Position numbers and translations under genes: made by a program. A DNA stretch of 64,000 nucleotides from an uncultured Bacteroidales bacterium (lineage in GTDB: Bacteria; Bacteroidota; Bacteroidia; Bacteroidales; UBA932): the NCBI GenBank assembly GCA_944322565.1, contig CALUPG010000012.1:1-64000 (forward strand), in the 5' to 3' direction. This document shows, piece by piece, positions 43,419 through 53,809 of the stretch; within the stretch, counting starts at the first letter, position 1, and each line of letters starts with the position of its first letter. The notes under the pieces were generated by a model, which worked only from the letters and a program-made list of their open reading frames with translations, was not told the DNA's origin and made no database searches.

Positions 43419-44033
43419 ATGAACAGACTCGTTTTCTCAGTAATTCTCGCAGCTGTCCTGTGGACTGTCATGTTCTCTCCATGGACTGCTCCATACTTGA
43501 ATTTCTGGTGGATGATGACAGGCTCTGCCTGCGTCCTGGCTCTGCTGTCTTCGTTCTTCGGAACCGGGTGGTGGAATGCACTCAGATGGTCATGGACCGA
43601 GGTGATTGCCGGAGCTGCACTTGCTGCGGTGCTTTGGGGCATTTTCTGGACCGGTGACAAGGTGTCTTCTATGCTGTTTGACTTTGCCCGGCCGCAGGTC
43701 GATCTTATTTATGGCATGAAGGAAGGCGAGTCTCCGTGGCTTCTGTCCCTACTGATGGTTTTTCTGATAGGTCCGGCGGAAGAAATCTTCTGGAGAGGAT
43801 ATGTCCAGCGCACACTCTCCGCACGATGGGGTGCTGATGCCGGATTCGCCCTCTCCGCTCTCCTGTATTCCCTTGTCCATGTGGGGTCATGCAATTTCAT
43901 GCTGGTCATGGCTGCCCTTGTCGCCGGTGTCGTATGGGGCGCTGTCTACAGATTTTTCCCTGAACATTTCCCGGCAGTCATTGTTTCTCATGCCCTCTGG
44001 GATGCCGCAGTCTTTATATGGTTTCCGATTTAA
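43419..44033 (+). CDS. CPBP-family intramembrane metalloprotease
   Basis: 204 residues, about six spans. CPBP/CAAX Rce1-like motifs: EEIFWRGYVQR (EExxxR), SLVHVGSCNFML with the second-motif histidine, and SHALWDAAVF with the third-motif histidine/aspartate. Substrate unknown. Starts 16 nt after menA, so co-transcribed. Confidence 0.88.
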   Translation: MNRLVFSVILAAVLWTVMFSPWTAPYLNFWWMMTGSACVLALLSSFFGTGWWNALRWSWTEVIAGAALAAVLWGIFWTGDKVSSMLFDFARPQVDLIYGMKEGESPWLLSLLMVFLIGPAEEIFWRGYVQRTLSARWGADAGFALSALLYSLVHVGSCNFMLVMAALVAGVVWGAVYRFFPEHFPAVIVSHALWDAAVFIWFPI

Positions 44034-44037
44034 TTCG

Positions 44038-44045
44038 TATATTTG
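44038..44045 (+). promoter_or_regulatory. -7 box TATATTTG for recF
   Basis: Exact consensus match, 60 nt before the recF ATG, just behind the CPBP stop. Confidence 0.5.
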
Positions 44046-44105
44046 CCGGGGACGCTGGCCCCGGAGGATTCCGGCGTGGCGGCATCCCGACAAGAAAGTG
44101 GAGTT

Positions 44106-45209
44106 ATGCCGGTTTTAGAGAAAATAATTGTATCCGATTTCAGGAACATATCATTTCAGGAACTGATTTTTTCCCCGAAGATAAACTGCATTTCCGGGAA
44201 CAACGGTGAAGGCAAGACCAATCTTCTTGATGCCGTGTGGTATCTGTCCATGACCAAAAGCGCGTTTGCGGCTTCTGACAGGTTCAATTTCAGATACGGC
44301 ACTGACGAATTTTCGATTTCCGGCACATACCGGATGGAGAACGGGCTTGACAGCCGTTTTGCCATAAAGGTTGTCTCCGGGGGAGAAAAGAAGCTTCTTC
44401 GTGACGACAAGCCGTACGGGCGCATCTCGGAGCATATCGGAGTCCTTCCCATCGTGATGGTCTCCCCCGCGGATACAGCCCTTGTCAGCGAATCAGGCGA
44501 AGAACGGCGCAGATTTGTGAATTCTGTCCTTTCTCAGATGGACAGGGAATATCTGACGGCCGTGCAGCAATACAACAGGCTTCTTCTCCAGCGCAACAGA
44601 CTTCTAAAAGAATTTTCGGTCGACAGGGGACTGCTGTCCGCCTTTGACTCGAGGATGAAGGGGCCTGCATCATATATATATGAGTCAAGGAAGAAGTTTG
44701 CTGCAGACATAGCCCCGATAGTCTCAGGGTATTACAGGGAATTGTCCGGAGGGGGCGAAGTCGTGTCCATAACATACAGGTCAGACCTGGATGGCGGGCC
44801 TGTCGACGAGATACTTTCATCATCTCTTGAAAAGGATGTCGCTCTCAGATATACCTCATGCGGAGTCCACAGGGATGATTTCATTTTTGAGATGGACACC
44901 TATCCGATACGCCGCTGCGGCTCCCAGGGACAGCAGAAGTCATTTCTTGTTTCTCTGAAATTCGCCCAGTACGACATAATGAAACGCTCGTATGGTTTTG
45001 CTCCGGCGCTGCTCCTGGATGATGTCTTCGACAAGCTTGACATGAGCCGGATATCCAACCTGCTGTCCATGGTGACAGGAAATGGGTTCGGACAGATTTT
45101 CATAACTGACAGCAACAAAGTCCGGATGTCCGCCATGGTTGATTCCCTCACTGATGACAGGGCATATTTCGACTGCCGGGCAGGCAATTTTGAACGGTTG
45201 GGCTTATGA
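44106..45209 (+). CDS. recF: DNA replication and repair protein RecF
   Basis: 367 residues, SMC-like ATPase loading RecA at gaps with RecO and RecR. N-terminal VSDFRNISFQE, Walker A GNNGEGKTNLLDAVWYLS, signature CGSQGQQKSFLVSLKFAQ, Walker B APALLLDDVFDKLD. Start at 44106 (MPVLEKIIVSDFRN); the frame opens 63 nt upstream but that part covers the promoter. Stop overlaps the DUF721 start (ATGA). Confidence 0.95.
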   Translation: MPVLEKIIVSDFRNISFQELIFSPKINCISGNNGEGKTNLLDAVWYLSMTKSAFAASDRFNFRYGTDEFSISGTYRMENGLDSRFAIKVVSGGEKKLLRDDKPYGRISEHIGVLPIVMVSPADTALVSESGEERRRFVNSVLSQMDREYLTAVQQYNRLLLQRNRLLKEFSVDRGLLSAFDSRMKGPASYIYESRKKFAADIAPIVSGYYRELSGGGEVVSITYRSDLDGGPVDEILSSSLEKDVALRYTSCGVHRDDFIFEMDTYPIRRCGSQGQQKSFLVSLKFAQYDIMKRSYGFAPALLLDDVFDKLDMSRISNLLSMVTGNGFGQIFITDSNKVRMSAMVDSLTDDRAYFDCRAGNFERLGL

Positions 45210-45562
45210 GAGATTTTGATGACAATGTCGGCAGCCATGTTGTGCTGAAGAAGCGTGAGCCCCAGAAAATCGACAATCTGCTGGAGCTCTGTCTCAGACA
45301 GCTCAGACTTGATGCCGGACTTAATGACCTTAGGATTTACAGGGCATGGGACACCGTTTCCGGGGCTGCAGAGTATACGGCGGACAAATTTTTCAGCAAA
45401 GGGACGCTTTTCTGCCGCATTACATCCTCTGTGGTAAGGAGTATGCTTGTCCTCCGCAGGGAAGAACTTCTGCGGCGGCTGAACGAGGCTCTGAAAGATG
45501 AGTCAGACATTATTTCCGGACGAGGGCAGAGACTGGAAGTCAAACGGCTTGTGCTGAGGTAG
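45206..45562 (+). CDS. DUF721 (DciA-like) protein
   Basis: 118 residues. DUF721/DciA fold: IDNLLELCLRQLRLDAGLND, WDTVSGAAEYTADKFFSKGTLFCRITSSVVRSML. DciA family members help load the replicative helicase in bacteria lacking DnaC; the recF partnership fits a replication role, though single-domain Bacteroidota members are uncharacterised. Overlaps recF by 4 nt. Confidence 0.87.
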   Translation: MRDFDDNVGSHVVLKKREPQKIDNLLELCLRQLRLDAGLNDLRIYRAWDTVSGAAEYTADKFFSKGTLFCRITSSVVRSMLVLRREELLRRLNEALKDESDIISGRGQRLEVKRLVLR

Positions 45563-45610
45563 AGTCTTCCGAACGGCATTTGGGATTATTATCAATAGAC
45601 AGAAAATCAG

Positions 45611-46657
45611 ATGGACAGAATCAGAATTGTTGCTGACAGAAATATCCCGTTTCTTGAAGGGGTGTTTGAGCCGTATGCAGATGTTGAATATATAGACGGG
45701 AGGGAGATTTCTCATCCTGATGTCAAGGATGCCGATGCCCTCATTATCCGTACCAGGACAAGATGCAATGCCGCTCTTCTTGACGGGACAAAGGTTGCCA
45801 TGATTGCCACTGCCACAATAGGTACTGACCACATAGATTTCGACTACTGCAATGCAAGGGGAATAGAGGTCCACAATGCGCAGGGCTGCAATGCCGGGGG
45901 AGTGATGCAATATGTCTTTTCGGCTCTCTATGGCACCGCATCGAGAAAATTCATAAAACTGTCTCCCGGAGATACCATAGGAATAGTCGGGGCCGGCAAT
46001 GTCGGCAAAAAAATTGAAAAGATGGCCAGACACATCGGTTTCAATGTCCTGATATGTGACCCTCCGAGGGCGGAGAAAGAAGGTCCCGGGGGATTCTGTT
46101 CTCTTGAGCATCTGCTTCTCAATTCCAGGGTAGTCACACTGCATGTCCCTCTGAATGAGACTACGCGCGGCATGGCAGATGAGAATTTCTTCAATCTGAT
46201 GCGTCCGGGCGCATTTTTTATAAATACATCCAGAGGAGAAGTGATGTCTGACCGGGCTCTGATGGATGCGGTGCCCAAGCTTGGCCCAGTGATAATCGAC
46301 ACATGGAACAATGAGCCTGACATAAATCGGGAACTGCTTGACATGACGGATATTGCAACTCCTCATATTGCCGGATACTCTTATCTTGGCAAGCAGAACG
46401 GGACGGCATCTTCTGTGCAGGCAGTCGCCCGTCATTTCGGGATAGAACCCCTGTATGATTTCTTCCCATCCGGTGAAGGCCCGGATTCTGAACCGGTGCA
46501 TCTTGACCTCAGGGGCAAGAACCAGGGGGAAATCACATCAATTCTCCAATACAATTATCCGATTTTCACTGATGATTTCATGCTGAGGATAGATCCGGGA
46601 AGTTTTGAACGCCTCAGGACGGAATACCGCTACAGGAGAGAAATCTGCATTGACTGA
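45611..46657 (+). CDS. pdxB: Erythronate-4-phosphate dehydrogenase
   Basis: 348 residues, D-2-hydroxyacid dehydrogenase fold. MDRIRIVADRNIPFLEGVFEPYADV and IIRTRTRCNAALLDG are PdxB-like; Rossmann motif GIVGAGNVGKKIEKMA; catalytic arginine in FINTSRGEVM region and histidine in TPHIAGYSYLGK. Second step of the DXP-independent PLP pathway. The C-terminal dimerisation domain is present. No other pdx gene is in the window. 48 nt after DUF721. Confidence 0.92.
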   Translation: MDRIRIVADRNIPFLEGVFEPYADVEYIDGREISHPDVKDADALIIRTRTRCNAALLDGTKVAMIATATIGTDHIDFDYCNARGIEVHNAQGCNAGGVMQYVFSALYGTASRKFIKLSPGDTIGIVGAGNVGKKIEKMARHIGFNVLICDPPRAEKEGPGGFCSLEHLLLNSRVVTLHVPLNETTRGMADENFFNLMRPGAFFINTSRGEVMSDRALMDAVPKLGPVIIDTWNNEPDINRELLDMTDIATPHIAGYSYLGKQNGTASSVQAVARHFGIEPLYDFFPSGEGPDSEPVHLDLRGKNQGEITSILQYNYPIFTDDFMLRIDPGSFERLRTEYRYRREICID

Positions 46658-46755
46658 ATCCTTGCGGGGTGACTCTTTTCTTCGTGTTGCACTTCTCCGT
46701 TGGCTCTGCCCCCTTCTGCAGGGATATCGGATATTTTGAATTATTGCATTATGTT

Positions 46756-46763
46756 ATTATATT
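46756..46763 (+). promoter_or_regulatory. -7 box TATATTTG for secA
   Basis: Exact consensus match, 40 nt before the secA ATG; TTTTG lies 17 nt upstream (46734-46738), slightly short of the usual spacing. Confidence 0.55.
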
Positions 46764-46803
46764 TGCAAGATTTCGCACAATAAATTAATTTAAGAGACAG
46801 GAT

Positions 46804-49800
46804 ATGGGATTTGCAGATATTTTCAAAAAGATATTCGGGACCAAGGCTGAGCGGGATCTGAAACAGCTTCAGCCTATTCTTGCCAAGGTGCTTGAAGCTT
46901 ATGATTCGATAGACAGTTTGTCTGACGATGACCTCAGGGCAAAGTCGGCCGAACTCAGGCAGATAATCCGTGACAGGATTGCCGAAGATGAGGCCAGAAT
47001 CGCTGAAATCAGACAGGAACTTGAAAAAGACATCGCCCTTGATGAGAAGGAGGCACTTGCCACAGAGTCCGACAGGCTTGTCAAGAAAGTTGATGATGAG
47101 ATTGAACAGGTTCTCAATGAGATTCTGCCTCAGGCGTTTGCCGTGATGAAGTCCACCGCCCGCAGGTTCAAGGAAAATGATACAATCAGGGTGAAGGCCA
47201 CTGACTTTGACCGCGCGCTCAGCACAACAAAGGACTTCGTGGAGATAGACGGGGACTATGCAGTATGGCACAACCGCTGGATGGCCGGAGGCAATGAGGT
47301 GACATGGGATATGGTCCATTATAATGTGCAGCTCATCGGAGGTATAGTCCTTCATCAGGGAAAGATTGCCGAAATGGCTACAGGAGAGGGAAAGACACTT
47401 GTCGCCACATTGCCTGTATTCCTGAATGCGCTTGCCGGCAAGGGCGTGCATGTGGTGACGGTCAATGACTATCTTTCCAAGCGAGACTCAGAGTGGATGG
47501 GGCCTCTCTATATGTTCCATGGTCTTTCAGTGGACTGTATCGACAAGCATCAGCCGAACAGTGATGCCCGCAAGAAGGCATACGCCTGCGACATTACTTT
47601 CGGCACCAACAACGAATTCGGTTTCGATTACCTCAGGGACAACATGGCCGTGTCCATGAACGACCTTGTCCAGAGAAAACATCATTATGCCATCGTCGAT
47701 GAGGTGGACTCGGTCCTCATAGACGATGCCAGGACTCCACTCATCATTTCCGGGCCTGTGCCGAAAGGTGACGACCAGCAGTTCATGGAGTTCAAGCCAT
47801 ATGTGGAGAAGCTCTATAACAGCCAGAGGACTTTGGTTACCAGTACCCTGAACGAAGCAAAGAAACTGATTGCGGCAGGTGACGAGGCGGAAGGAGGAAA
47901 ACTTCTGCTCCGTGCCTACAAGGGACTTCCGAAATACAAGCCGATTATCAAGTATCTCAGCGAGCCTGGTATCAAGCAGCTCCTCCAGAAGACAGAGAAC
48001 TACTACATCCAGGACAACGAGAGGGAGATGCCTGTGGTGACGGATCCTCTGTATTTCGTCATCAACGAGAAGCAGCACTCCGTGGAGCTCACTGACAATG
48101 GCCAGGATCTGCTCGGAGGCCAGCTTTCAGACCCTAAGTTCTTCATCCTTCCTGATGTGGGAAGCGCTATCGCCGATGTCGAGAAGAGTTCCATGAGCGA
48201 TTCCGACAAGCAGGCAAAGAAGGATGAGATAATGGCTGATTTCGCCCTCAAGTCGGAGAGAGTCCATACCGTAAACCAGCTCCTGAAGGCATATGCGATG
48301 TTTGAGAAGGACATCGATTATGTGATAATGGACAACAAGGTCAAGATTGTCGACGAGCAGACCGGCCGAATAATGGAGGGACGCAGATGGAGCGACGGAC
48401 TTCATCAGGCTGTCGAAGCCAAGGAGAATGTGAAGGTGGAGGCGGCAACACAGACATTTGCCACTATTACACTGCAGAACTATTTCCGAATGTATCACAA
48501 GCTCGCCGGCATGACCGGTACAGCGGAGACTGAAGCAGGAGAGTTCTGGTCCATCTACAAGCTGGATGTTGTAGTCATCCCGACCAACAGGCCAATAGCC
48601 AGGATTGACAATAACGACTTGATATACAAGACAAAGAAAGCCAAGTACGATGCCGTCATAAACAAGATCGTGGAACTCACTTCGGAAGGCCGTCCGGTGC
48701 TTGTGGGTACGACGGATGTGGAGACATCCGAGCTTCTGAGCAGGATGCTCAAACTCCGTGGCATCCAGCATCAGGTCCTGAATGCAAAGCAGCATGCCCG
48801 GGAGGCGGAAGTAGTTGCACAGGCCGGGCAGAGGAGTACTGTCACAATTGCCACCAACATGGCTGGCCGAGGTACTGACATCAAGCTTTCGGATGAAGTG
48901 CGCAAGGCCGGAGGTCTCGCCATCATCGGAACGGAACGTCATGACAGCCGCCGTGTCGACAGGCAGCTCCGCGGACGTGCCGGCCGTCAGGGTGACCCGG
49001 GCTCATCCACATTCTATGTCTCCCTTGAGGATAAGCTCATGCGGCTCTTCGGCTCTGAAAGGATTGCCGCCGTTGTGGACAAGATGGGCATGCAGGATGA
49101 TGAGGCCCTTGAGAACAGCATGCTTTCAAGTTCCATAGAGAGAGCTCAGAAGAAGGTCGAGGAGAACAATTTCGGTATCCGCAAGAGGCTCCTCGAATAC
49201 GACGATGTGATGAATTCCCAGAGGGAAGTCATATATACAAGACGCCGCAATGCGCTTTCTGGCGAGAGAGTCGAGATTGATGTCATGAATATGATGCAGG
49301 ACATGTCGGACATCGTGGTTGAAAGCTGTGAAGGCTATGACTATGAGTCATTTACTGAGTTCGTTATGAGATCCCTCTCCATAGACCCGGGATTTGACGC
49401 CGAGTTCTACGGCAAGGCCAGGAAGCAGGAAATATCGGAACGCCTTTTCCACAATATGCTTGATGTCTACAAGAGAAGGATGGACACCATGGTTCAGAAG
49501 GCCTGGCCGGTTGTCAAGGATGTCTTCGAGAAGCAGGGGGCCATCTATCAGAATATTGCCATTCCTATTTCAGACGGCCGTAAGATGATGACTCTGTCTG
49601 TCAATCTCAAGAAGGCATACGAGACAGAGGGCAAGGAAATTGCCCGTTCTCTTACAAAGGCCATCACTCTTTATCAGATTGATGAACATTGGAAGGAGCA
49701 TCTTCGTGATATGGATGACCTCAAGCAGTCTGTCCAGAATGCGACATACGAGCAGAAGGACCCTCTCCTCATATACAAGTTCGAGAGTTTCAATCTGTTC

Positions 49801-50073
49801 AAGAATATGCTCGAGTCGTTGAGCAAGGACATCCTTTCATTCCTGTTCAGAGCTTTCATTCCACTCAGGGATGCTGCTCCTGTGCAGGCTCCTGCCCAGC
49901 AGCGCAAGCCTGACATGAGCCAGATGCAGACCAGCAGGACGGATCTTGTCACCAACGGAGGAACACCGAAGAGCAATGCTCCGGTACATGTGGAGAAGAC
50001 TGTCGGGCGAAACGACCCTTGTCCGTGCGGTTCAGGAAAGAAATACAAGAATTGTCACGGGCGTAATCTCTGA
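46804..50073 (+). CDS. secA: Preprotein translocase ATPase SecA
   Basis: 1089 residues, the enlarged Bacteroidota form. Motor motifs: [17 protein letters not shown] (Walker A), [20 protein letters not shown] (Walker B region), [17 protein letters not shown], and [19 protein letters not shown]. Helical wing and scaffold follow; the C-terminus has a low-complexity linker and the SEC-C zinc motif [17 protein letters not shown], which binds SecB or ribosomes. Extra length relative to the 901-residue E. coli protein lies mainly in an insertion within the first half (around residues 330-450). Confidence 0.97.
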   Translation: MGFADIFKKIFGTKAERDLKQLQPILAKVLEAYDSIDSLSDDDLRAKSAELRQIIRDRIAEDEARIAEIRQELEKDIALDEKEALATESDRLVKKVDDEIEQVLNEILPQAFAVMKSTARRFKENDTIRVKATDFDRALSTTKDFVEIDGDYAVWHNRWMAGGNEVTWDMVHYNVQLIGGIVLHQGKIAEMATGEGKTLVATLPVFLNALAGKGVHVVTVNDYLSKRDSEWMGPLYMFHGLSVDCIDKHQPNSDARKKAYACDITFGTNNEFGFDYLRDNMAVSMNDLVQRKHHYAIVDEVDSVLIDDARTPLIISGPVPKGDDQQFMEFKPYVEKLYNSQRTLVTSTLNEAKKLIAAGDEAEGGKLLLRAYKGLPKYKPIIKYLSEPGIKQLLQKTENYYIQDNEREMPVVTDPLYFVINEKQHSVELTDNGQDLLGGQLSDPKFFILPDVGSAIADVEKSSMSDSDKQAKKDEIMADFALKSERVHTVNQLLKAYAMFEKDIDYVIMDNKVKIVDEQTGRIMEGRRWSDGLHQAVEAKENVKVEAATQTFATITLQNYFRMYHKLAGMTGTAETEAGEFWSIYKLDVVVIPTNRPIARIDNNDLIYKTKKAKYDAVINKIVELTSEGRPVLVGTTDVETSELLSRMLKLRGIQHQVLNAKQHAREAEVVAQAGQRSTVTIATNMAGRGTDIKLSDEVRKAGGLAIIGTERHDSRRVDRQLRGRAGRQGDPGSSTFYVSLEDKLMRLFGSERIAAVVDKMGMQDDEALENSMLSSSIERAQKKVEENNFGIRKRLLEYDDVMNSQREVIYTRRRNALSGERVEIDVMNMMQDMSDIVVESCEGYDYESFTEFVMRSLSIDPGFDAEFYGKARKQEISERLFHNMLDVYKRRMDTMVQKAWPVVKDVFEKQGAIYQNIAIPISDGRKMMTLSVNLKKAYETEGKEIARSLTKAITLYQIDEHWKEHLRDMDDLKQSVQNATYEQKDPLLIYKFESFNLFKNMLESLSKDILSFLFRAFIPLRDAAPVQAPAQQRKPDMSQMQTSRTDLVTNGGTPKSNAPVHVEKTVGRNDPCPCGSGKKYKNCHGRNL

Positions 50074-50124
50074 TTCCAGCCGATTACTATGATTATATAA
50101 AAGGAACAAAATAAAGCAAAGAAT

Positions 50125-50592
50125 ATGGGAAAGTCTGAACCACAAGTTAATATCAATTCCGTAAGCAGGATTTCATCTGGCACTTATATCAGCGGAGAGA
50201 TGAAATCATCTTCCGACATCCGCGTCGACGGCAGCTTTGAAGGCAAACTGTATACGGACGGCAAAGTCGTAGTGGGTGAAACAGCTGAGGTCAATGGTGA
50301 TGTGGTATGTACAAACATTGACATCTGGGGCAAAGTCGGGGGCAATCTGATTATCAAGGACACGACATCTCTCAAGGCCGGATGCTCCGTAAACGGAAAT
50401 CTCAAGGTCAGAAAGCTGATTGTGGAGCTGGATTCTGTCTTCAACGGCACATGCAGGATGATAACGGTCGAGGAGTACGAGTCCATGGCCAAGGAATATC
50501 GTCCTGATACTGCACAGAAGGCTGCGGACAAAGCACTGCAGAGCAAAGCACTGCAGAGCAAAGACAAGTCTCCGGTCCAGGACAGGAAATAG
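50125..50592 (+). CDS. Bactofilin (polymer-forming cytoskeletal protein)
   Basis: 155 residues. Right-handed beta-helix core with periodic glycine/valine turns: SSSDIRVDGSFEGKLYTDGKVVVGE, AEVNGDVVCTNIDIWGKVGGNL, AGCSVNGNLKVRKLIVELDSVFNGTCRM. Polymerises into membrane-associated filaments without nucleotide. The C-terminal tail carries a duplicated ALQSK from an exact 15-bp duplication at 50530-50559. 51 nt after secA; convergent with the DMT transporter gene. Confidence 0.92.
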   Translation: MGKSEPQVNINSVSRISSGTYISGEMKSSSDIRVDGSFEGKLYTDGKVVVGETAEVNGDVVCTNIDIWGKVGGNLIIKDTTSLKAGCSVNGNLKVRKLIVELDSVFNGTCRMITVEEYESMAKEYRPDTAQKAADKALQSKALQSKDKSPVQDRK

Positions 50593-50634
50593 CCGCAGAT
50601 TTTATTGGAATTATCTGAAAAAGGGTGGCAGGAT

Positions 50635-51585
50635 TCATTTTCCGGTCACCTTTTTCGTTTTTCCGGTGTATTGCGACATGACTACTCCTCCTGCGGAAAT
50701 CAGTATCCCGATGAACTGGCGCATGGTAAGCTCTTCATGTCCGAGAATCCATGCGGCGACAGCAGCCACTACCGGTATAAGTGCAGAAAATATGCTGGAC
50801 CTGGCGACTCCGAGATGCTTGATTGTGCTGACCCACAGAGAAAATGCCATGCTTGAACAGAATACTCCAAGGCAGATGATCGGATACCATACTTCCAGAC
50901 TCATGTATTTTTCTGCTGAAAAATTGTCAAGTCCTTTGAAGAGGAACAGCGGCAGCAGATAGACTGAGCCTATGAGGAACTGGTACATGACAATTGTCTG
51001 GCTTGTGTAGTTCCCAGAAAGGCTTTTTGTGAGCGATGCATGGCCCACTTCGCTGATGACAGCAATCAGCAGCAAAAGAATGCCGAAGATGAAATGCTCT
51101 CCCGGCCTGCCTTTCTCCATTACGACGAGAGCTATTCCGACGAGTGAAAGGATTATTCCAGTGATATTGATTCTGCTGATTCTTTCATTGAAGAAAAGTA
51201 TTCCTGCGCCTGTCGAGAACAGCGGGATTGTGGCGATTATCATCGCACTCAGGGTAGGGGAGCCTGTCTGCTGTATGCCGAGTGATTCGCAGATAAAGTA
51301 AATGAACGGCTCGCAGAACGCAAGAAGGAGAAACTTTGGAAGGTCTGCTCTCTTTATCGGGGTTATTCTCCCCATTGCCGCATTGAGAAGAAACAGTATC
51401 AATCCGGCAAGAAGTATCCTGACAAAGACAAAATATGTCACAGGTATCCCAATGGATATGAGCTTGTTGATCCAGATATATGAGATGCCCCACAGTACAA
51501 TTGCGAAGGTAGATACTGTGTAAGTGATGATGCCGGACTTTTTTTTGCCGGCATCTTTACCGGAGACATTCTTTCCTGTGTCCAT
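50635..51585 (-). CDS. EamA/DMT-superfamily transporter
   Basis: 316 residues, ten spans in two EamA halves: FAIVLWGISYIWINKLISIGIPVTYF, FLLLAFCEPFIYFICESLGIQQTGSPTLSAMIIATIPLF, then ILLLLIAVISEVGHASLTKSL and SSIFSALIPVVAAVAAWILGHEELT. Probable metabolite or amino-acid exporter; substrate unknown. Last gene of the tricorn-DPM-pyrC unit, 19 nt after pyrC. Confidence 0.87.
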   Translation of the reverse strand: MDTGKNVSGKDAGKKKSGIITYTVSTFAIVLWGISYIWINKLISIGIPVTYFVFVRILLAGLILFLLNAAMGRITPIKRADLPKFLLLAFCEPFIYFICESLGIQQTGSPTLSAMIIATIPLFSTGAGILFFNERISRINITGIILSLVGIALVVMEKGRPGEHFIFGILLLLIAVISEVGHASLTKSLSGNYTSQTIVMYQFLIGSVYLLPLFLFKGLDNFSAEKYMSLEVWYPIICLGVFCSSMAFSLWVSTIKHLGVARSSIFSALIPVVAAVAAWILGHEELTMRQFIGILISAGGVVMSQYTGKTKKVTGK

Positions 51586-51604
51586 ATAATTACCCAGATG
51601 TCAT

Positions 51605-53041
51605 TCAACCGAATTCCAGCCGTTGCCCGGCAGTCTGGCAGTCTGTCATTTTGCCGTTTTCTACGGCAAGCTTTCCGTTGATGAACACATATTCGACCCT
51701 GCCGCGGAGTCTGACACCCTCGTATGGGGTCCATCCGCATCTGTAGCCGTCTGTTTCCTGCGAAATAATCCATTCCTTGTCAGGGTCAACTATAGTGATG
51801 TCCGCATAATATCCTGGCTTGAGGAAGCCTCTTTCTCTTATTCCGAACATTTCAGCGGCTTTCTCAGAGAATACTGACGCAATTCTTTCAGCCGGAATCT
51901 CTTCTTCGGCGGCAACAGTCATCAGAACGGGAAGGGTCTGTCTGACTGACGGAAGCCCTGACGGGGCAGAGAGATATTTTCTGTCTTTCTCCCCGGCAAG
52001 ATGCGGGGCATGGTCAGAGCCGATTGTGTCAATGATGCCGCTTTTGAGGGCTTGGCGCAGGGCAGACCTGTCTCCGGCGTCCTTTACGGACGGATTGCAC
52101 TTGAGCCTGCTGCCCATCCTGTCATAGTCATCCGAACAGAACCACAGATAATTGGCGGAAGTCTCTGCCGTGATGTGCGGACTGTAAGTCTTTGCCGCCC
52201 TGATCATTTCTGTCTCTTCCCTGGTGGATACATGAAGTATGTGCAGCCTTGTCCCGTATTTCATGGCAAGTTCAAGTGCCCTTGCAGTCGATTTGATGCA
52301 GGCGCTGCGGCTCCGTATGTCTTTGTGTGCCCTGAACGGAATATTTACCCCGTACCTTGCCTCTGCAGCAGCTAGATTTTCTCTGATTATGGCCTCGTCT
52401 TCGCTGTGTACAAGGACAGTCTTTTCCCTTTCACGGAAGAATCCTGCCAGCGCCTCACCATCATCCACGAGCATATTGCCGGTAGATGACCCCATGAAGA
52501 CTTTTATCCCTCCGAAATCAGCTTTTGAAATGGTTCTTGCCCCGTCGTTCCAGCCGTTGCGGATTATCCTGTCAATCTCTGTCAGATTGCTGTTTGTGGC
52601 ACCGATATGGAAGCCGTAGTTGGCATGGCACCGGCCGCCTGCAAGTGCAAGCTTTTCCCAGAGTCTTTCGGCGGATATGGTCGGAGGACTGGTGTTCGGC
52701 ATATCAATGAACGAAGTGACTCCTCCCAGCAGTGCCGCCTCCGATTCACTTTCCATATCTGCCTTGTGAGTCATTCCCGGCTCCCTGAAATGGACATGTG
52801 CATCAATGCCCCCTGCAAGGACCATCTTTCCACTCAAGTCCAGCACACGGCATGCAGGATGTTCTGACACTGTCGCACCGGGGAGACTGTCCCATCGTAC
52901 GGCTTTCTCCGGGTCGGACGGGACAGCAAGCCCGTTCTCCTCAAGCCAGATGTCTTTTATCCGCTCTCCGGAAACCGCAATGCTTCCCCTGCGGGAGAAC
53001 TTCCCGGTGACAATTGTGGCATTATGCAGAAGATATTCCAT
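51605..53041 (-). CDS. pyrC: Dihydroorotase (or dihydroorotase-like amidohydrolase)
   Basis: 478 residues, type-I dihydroorotase. Metal ligands in GGIDAHVHFREPGMTHK, the carboxylated lysine in FGGIKVFMGSSTGNML, histidines in HSEDEAI and LHILHVSTREE, and aspartate in TIGSDHAPHLAGEKD. Catalyses the reversible cyclisation of carbamoyl aspartate in pyrimidine synthesis. Longer than the roughly 430-450 residues usual, with extra sequence in the N-terminal sandwich (about 30-60). 8 nt after the DPM synthase gene. Confidence 0.92.
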   Translation of the reverse strand: MEYLLHNATIVTGKFSRRGSIAVSGERIKDIWLEENGLAVPSDPEKAVRWDSLPGATVSEHPACRVLDLSGKMVLAGGIDAHVHFREPGMTHKADMESESEAALLGGVTSFIDMPNTSPPTISAERLWEKLALAGGRCHANYGFHIGATNSNLTEIDRIIRNGWNDGARTISKADFGGIKVFMGSSTGNMLVDDGEALAGFFREREKTVLVHSEDEAIIRENLAAAEARYGVNIPFRAHKDIRSRSACIKSTARALELAMKYGTRLHILHVSTREETEMIRAAKTYSPHITAETSANYLWFCSDDYDRMGSRLKCNPSVKDAGDRSALRQALKSGIIDTIGSDHAPHLAGEKDRKYLSAPSGLPSVRQTLPVLMTVAAEEEIPAERIASVFSEKAAEMFGIRERGFLKPGYYADITIVDPDKEWIISQETDGYRCGWTPYEGVRLRGRVEYVFINGKLAVENGKMTDCQTAGQRLEFG

Positions 53042-53049
53042 ATACTTTT

Positions 53050-53796
53050 CTATGCTTTGCCCGTCTGGGTCCGGACACGCGGCTTTATTTTGCGGAACTT
53101 CATCTTGAGGACACCCCAGAATGCTTCCCCGAAGATTCCGCTGCTCATCTTGGATGTTCCCTCCTTTCTGTCGACAAATATGATAGGGACTTCTTTGATT
53201 TTGAACCCGAGCTTGAATGTGGAGTATTTCATCTCAATCTGGAAGCCGTATCCCTTCATCTTTACATTGTCGAGGTCGATGGTCTCAAGGACTTTCCTTC
53301 TGTAGCACTTGAATCCTGCTGTCGTGTCATACACCTTCATGCCCAGGACTTTTCTGACATATACCGAAGCGTAATACGACATTATCACACGCCCTATCGG
53401 CCAGTTGATTACGCTTATCCCGTTGCAATACCTTGACCCGATGGCAAGGTCTGCCCCGTCAATGCTGCATGCCTCATACAGCTTCGGCAGATCTTCGGGA
53501 TTATGTGAGAAATCGGCGTCCATCTCAAATATATAGTCATATCCTTTTTCTATGGCCCATTTGAATCCTGTGATGTATGCTGTTCCAAGCCCCTGTTTCC
53601 CGGAACGTTCAATCATGAAGAGCCTTTCGGGAAATTCATCCTGAAGATGCCTTACAATGTTCCCCGTACCGTCAGGCGAGCCGTCTTCAATTACAATGAT
53701 ATTGTATAAACCGTCAAGGGCGAATACGGCCCTGATGATTCTTTCAATATTTTCTTTTTCGTTGTAAGTCGGTATTATGACAATTTTCCTGTCCAT
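53050..53796 (-). CDS. Polyprenol-monophosphomannose synthase-like GT2
   Basis: 248 residues, glycosyltransferase family 2 of the DPM1 type without the C-terminal membrane part. Motifs: VIIPTYNEKENIERII, IEDGSPDGTGNIVR (first Asp of the common VDDGSPDGT replaced by Glu), GLGTAYITGFKWAIE, MDADFSHNPEDLPKL, and IGSRYCNG. Transfers mannose (or another sugar) from GDP-sugar to a polyprenyl phosphate. Located between a tricorn-like protease (13 nt) and pyrC (8 nt); the pairing with pyrC is common in Bacteroidota. Confidence 0.9.
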   Translation of the reverse strand: MDRKIVIIPTYNEKENIERIIRAVFALDGLYNIIVIEDGSPDGTGNIVRHLQDEFPERLFMIERSGKQGLGTAYITGFKWAIEKGYDYIFEMDADFSHNPEDLPKLYEACSIDGADLAIGSRYCNGISVINWPIGRVIMSYYASVYVRKVLGMKVYDTTAGFKCYRRKVLETIDLDNVKMKGYGFQIEMKYSTFKLGFKIKEVPIIFVDRKEGTSKMSSGIFGEAFWGVLKMKFRKIKPRVRTQTGKA

Positions 53797-53809
53797 GATG
53801 TTATGTCCC

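Noticed and set aside
42557..43660. 367-codon minus-strand frame opposite menA and CPBP
   Set aside because: Antisense to two membrane-protein genes with clear family motifs; His/Arg/Gln-rich nonsense composition.
50605..50656. Bidirectional terminator between bactofilin and DMT transporter genes
   Set aside because: A GAAAAAGG...CCTTTTTC pairing exists but needs a bulge and overlaps the transporter stop codon; too weak to list.
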